This document shows, in pieces, positions 33,107 to 34,134 of a stretch of DNA of 34,134 nucleotides. The DNA lies in NCBI GenBank assembly GCA_900299245.1, contig OMJA01000122.1, positions 1 to 34,134 on the forward strand. The letters run 5' to 3'. A program made the position numbers and the translations under genes. The notes beneath the pieces were generated by a model. The model saw only the letters and a list, made by a program, of their open reading frames with translations, did not search any database and was not told the origin of the DNA. Within the stretch, counting starts at the first letter, position 1. Each line of letters begins with the position of its first letter. This DNA comes from Nitrospiraceae bacterium (GTDB lineage Bacteria; Nitrospirota; Nitrospiria; Nitrospirales; Nitrospiraceae).

Positions 33107-33133
33107 TCAAGTCCTGAACGCTTCGTCCGATAA
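33107..33133 (+). promoter_or_regulatory. Sigma-28 (FliA) promoter of the flagellin gene
   Basis: TCAAGTCC (33107-33114), an 11-base spacer and TCCGATAA (33126-33133) match the sigma-28 consensus at 5/8 and 7/8 positions with exact spacing. Sigma-28 control is the rule for major flagellins. Initiation near 33140 would give a leader of about 95 nt. Confidence 0.8.
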
Positions 33134-33151
33134 GAGGTGCAACGGCTCTAC

Positions 33152-33227
33152 AGGAGTAGAGAGAGAAGACGCTTCTGCACGGACGCGGAAGCGAGACAAG
33201 GACAGTATCAGCAGTCGGCAAGGAGGA
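33152..33227 (+). promoter_or_regulatory. Flagellin leader with six GGA motifs, probable CsrA target
   Basis: The leader carries six GGA triplets. Two of them form AAGGAGGA, which is the ribosome-binding site 8 bases before the ATG at 33235. A hairpin (CGCTTC 33170-33175, GAAGCG 33188-33193) holds an ACGGAC motif in its 12-base loop, the preferred display for CsrA. In Bacillus, CsrA blocks hag translation at two such sites, one of them at the ribosome-binding site. The csrA-fliW pair at the other end of this window makes the same control likely here. Binding is inferred from the sequence. Confidence 0.6.
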
Positions 33228-33234
33228 AGCATCC

Positions 33235-34062
33235 ATGTCATTAATCATTAACAACAACCCGGCATCAATTTCTGCGCAGCGGAATTTGTCGGTCAGTTCC
33301 GACCAATTGGGACGTTCGGTCGAACGTCTCTCATCCGGCCTTCGGATTACCCGAGCTGCAGACGATGCCGCCGGTCTCGGATTGTCTGAATCCTTGCGGG
33401 CGCAGATCCGCAGCATCAACCAGTCCGTCCGGAACTCATCGGACGGTATCAGCTTGACGCAGATCGCCGACGGAGCCGCGGCGACGATCGGCAACCTGCT
33501 GTCGCGTCTTCGTGAGTTGTCGTCCCAATCCGCCAGCGGCACGGTCGGTAACACTGAGCGGTCCTACATCGATCAGGAGTTTGTGGCGTTGCGTTCGGAA
33601 ATCGATCGTATCGCGCAGGTCACGGAATTCAACGGTCAGGCGCTGACGAGCGGTAGCTCCATCAGCTTCTCCATCGCCATCGGATTCCGGAGCGGAGCGG
33701 GGAACACCCAGACGCTGAATCTCAACGACATCACAACCAGCTCACTCGGCATCAGCTCGGTGAACGTGTCGACGTCGGCCAATGCGAGCAGCGCGCTGGC
33801 GAACATCGACAGTGCGATCAGCGCCGTCGCAACCGCCCGCGCCGAATACGGTTCGATTCAGAACCGCTTCGAAGCGACGATCGCGAACCTGCAGGTGACG
33901 AGCGAAAACCTCACCGCAGCAGAATCGCGTATCCGCGACGCAGATATCGCCCATGAAACGGCCTTGTTTACAAAGAACCAGATTCTGGTGCAAACCGGCA
34001 TCTCGGTTCTGGCACAGGCCAACAACCTTCCGCAACAGGCTCTGGCCTTGCTGCAGAGGTAG
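33235..34062 (+). CDS. fliC: Flagellin (short form)
   Basis: This 275-residue flagellin has a full N-terminal D0/D1 region (SLIINNNPASISAQRNL; LSSGLRITRAADDAAGLGLSESLRAQIR) and a full C-terminal D1/D0 region (GSIQNRFEATIANL; SRIRDADIAHETALFTKNQIL; ending LALLQR). The variable outer domains are almost absent, so it is much shorter than enterobacterial flagellins of about 500 residues. Between residues 138 and 186 there are 20 Ser/Thr among 49 residues, an obvious candidate region for O-glycosylation by the transferases upstream. AGGAGG (33221-33226) sits 8 bases before the ATG. Its promoter, leader and 3' hairpin are all visible. The gene probably forms its own transcript under FliA and CsrA/FliW control. 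Other flagellin copies may lie outside the window. Confidence 0.96.
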   Translation: MSLIINNNPASISAQRNLSVSSDQLGRSVERLSSGLRITRAADDAAGLGLSESLRAQIRSINQSVRNSSDGISLTQIADGAAATIGNLLSRLRELSSQSASGTVGNTERSYIDQEFVALRSEIDRIAQVTEFNGQALTSGSSISFSIAIGFRSGAGNTQTLNLNDITTSSLGISSVNVSTSANASSALANIDSAISAVATARAEYGSIQNRFEATIANLQVTSENLTAAESRIRDADIAHETALFTKNQILVQTGISVLAQANNLPQQALALLQR

Positions 34063-34070
34063 TAAGAGAA

Positions 34071-34101
34071 GGGACGGCCGCTCATAGTGAGCGGCCGTCC
34101 C
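34071..34101 (+). terminator. Strong 13-bp hairpin after flagellin
   Basis: GGGACGGCCGCTC (34071-34083) and GAGCGGCCGTCCC (34089-34101) are perfect complements around a 5-base ATAGT loop, 8 bases after the flagellin stop. A poly-T tract is missing (the sequence continues AATCG). It may therefore terminate inefficiently, or protect the abundant flagellin mRNA from 3' decay. Confidence 0.75.
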
Positions 34102-34127
34102 AATCGTAGGTTCACACGGAGTCTGCC

Positions 34128-34134
34128 ATGATTA
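34128..34134 (+). CDS. Possible start of the next gene (window edge)
   Basis: An ATG at 34128 follows GGAG (34118-34121) at a normal distance, and the frame is open to the window end. Only two codons are visible, so the product cannot be named. In this position a flagellar gene such as flaG, fliD or another flagellin would be expected. Confidence 0.35.

Noticed and set aside
1-34134. tRNA, rRNA, CRISPR array, insertion sequence, integrase or attachment site
   Set aside because: No transposase, integrase, regularly spaced repeats or RNA-gene signature was seen, and genes are packed tightly, so the island shows no direct mark of a recent insertion.

Overview
This window comes from the flagellar gene cluster of a motile, moderately GC-rich bacterium. 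It opens with the 3' end of flgL, continues with csrA and fliW, and closes with a flagellin gene. The genes between them look like a large flagellin-glycosylation and c-di-GMP signalling island. The layout and protein families are what I would expect from the Nitrospirota (Nitrospira-like). That placement is an inference from gene content; there is no marker gene in the window to settle it.

Layout. (1) 2-1097: flgL end, csrA and fliW, with a FliA (sigma-28)-like promoter between flgL and csrA. (2) 1127-5241, minus strand: a degenerate HD-GYP protein followed by a soluble hybrid histidine kinase, overlapping by one base. (3) 5480-7431, plus strand: a canonical HD-GYP phosphodiesterase overlapping a YcgR-like PilZ protein. 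Sigma-28-like promoters point both ways in the gap between (2) and (3). (4) 7637-20995: a tightly packed sugar-biosynthesis operon. It encodes a ColD-type PLP 3-dehydratase, a GDP-fucose-synthase-like SDR, a second extended SDR, a heptose-7-P kinase (HddA-like), a sugar-1-P guanylyltransferase (HddC-like), a classical SDR, a class I aminotransferase, a two-subunit thiamine-diphosphate E1 enzyme, two B12-type radical SAM proteins and a GT-B-like protein. It ends at a probable intrinsic terminator (21068-21086). (5) 21255-32471: a transferase operon with a 2178-residue multi-glycosyltransferase/methyltransferase/TPR protein, two GT9 (heptosyltransferase-family) proteins and a protein joining a Maf-like N-terminus to a CgeB-like glycosyltransferase. 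(6) 32521-34101: an unrecognised small protein, then a short flagellin gene with a sigma-28 promoter, a GGA-rich leader and a strong 3' hairpin.

How it may work together. CsrA probably represses flagellin translation through the GGA-rich leader, and FliW probably relieves this when flagellin is scarce. The HD-GYP and PilZ proteins probably tune motility through c-di-GMP. The biosynthetic operon has the enzymes for an unusual GDP-linked deoxy sugar, possibly heptose-derived. The E1 pair raises the possibility of a two-carbon branch, and the radical SAM proteins of C-methylation, as in antibiotic sugars. The transferase operon would build this glycan on the Ser/Thr-rich centre of the small flagellin. 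No tRNA, rRNA, CRISPR array or mobile element was seen, and no gene-free gap exceeds 260 bases.
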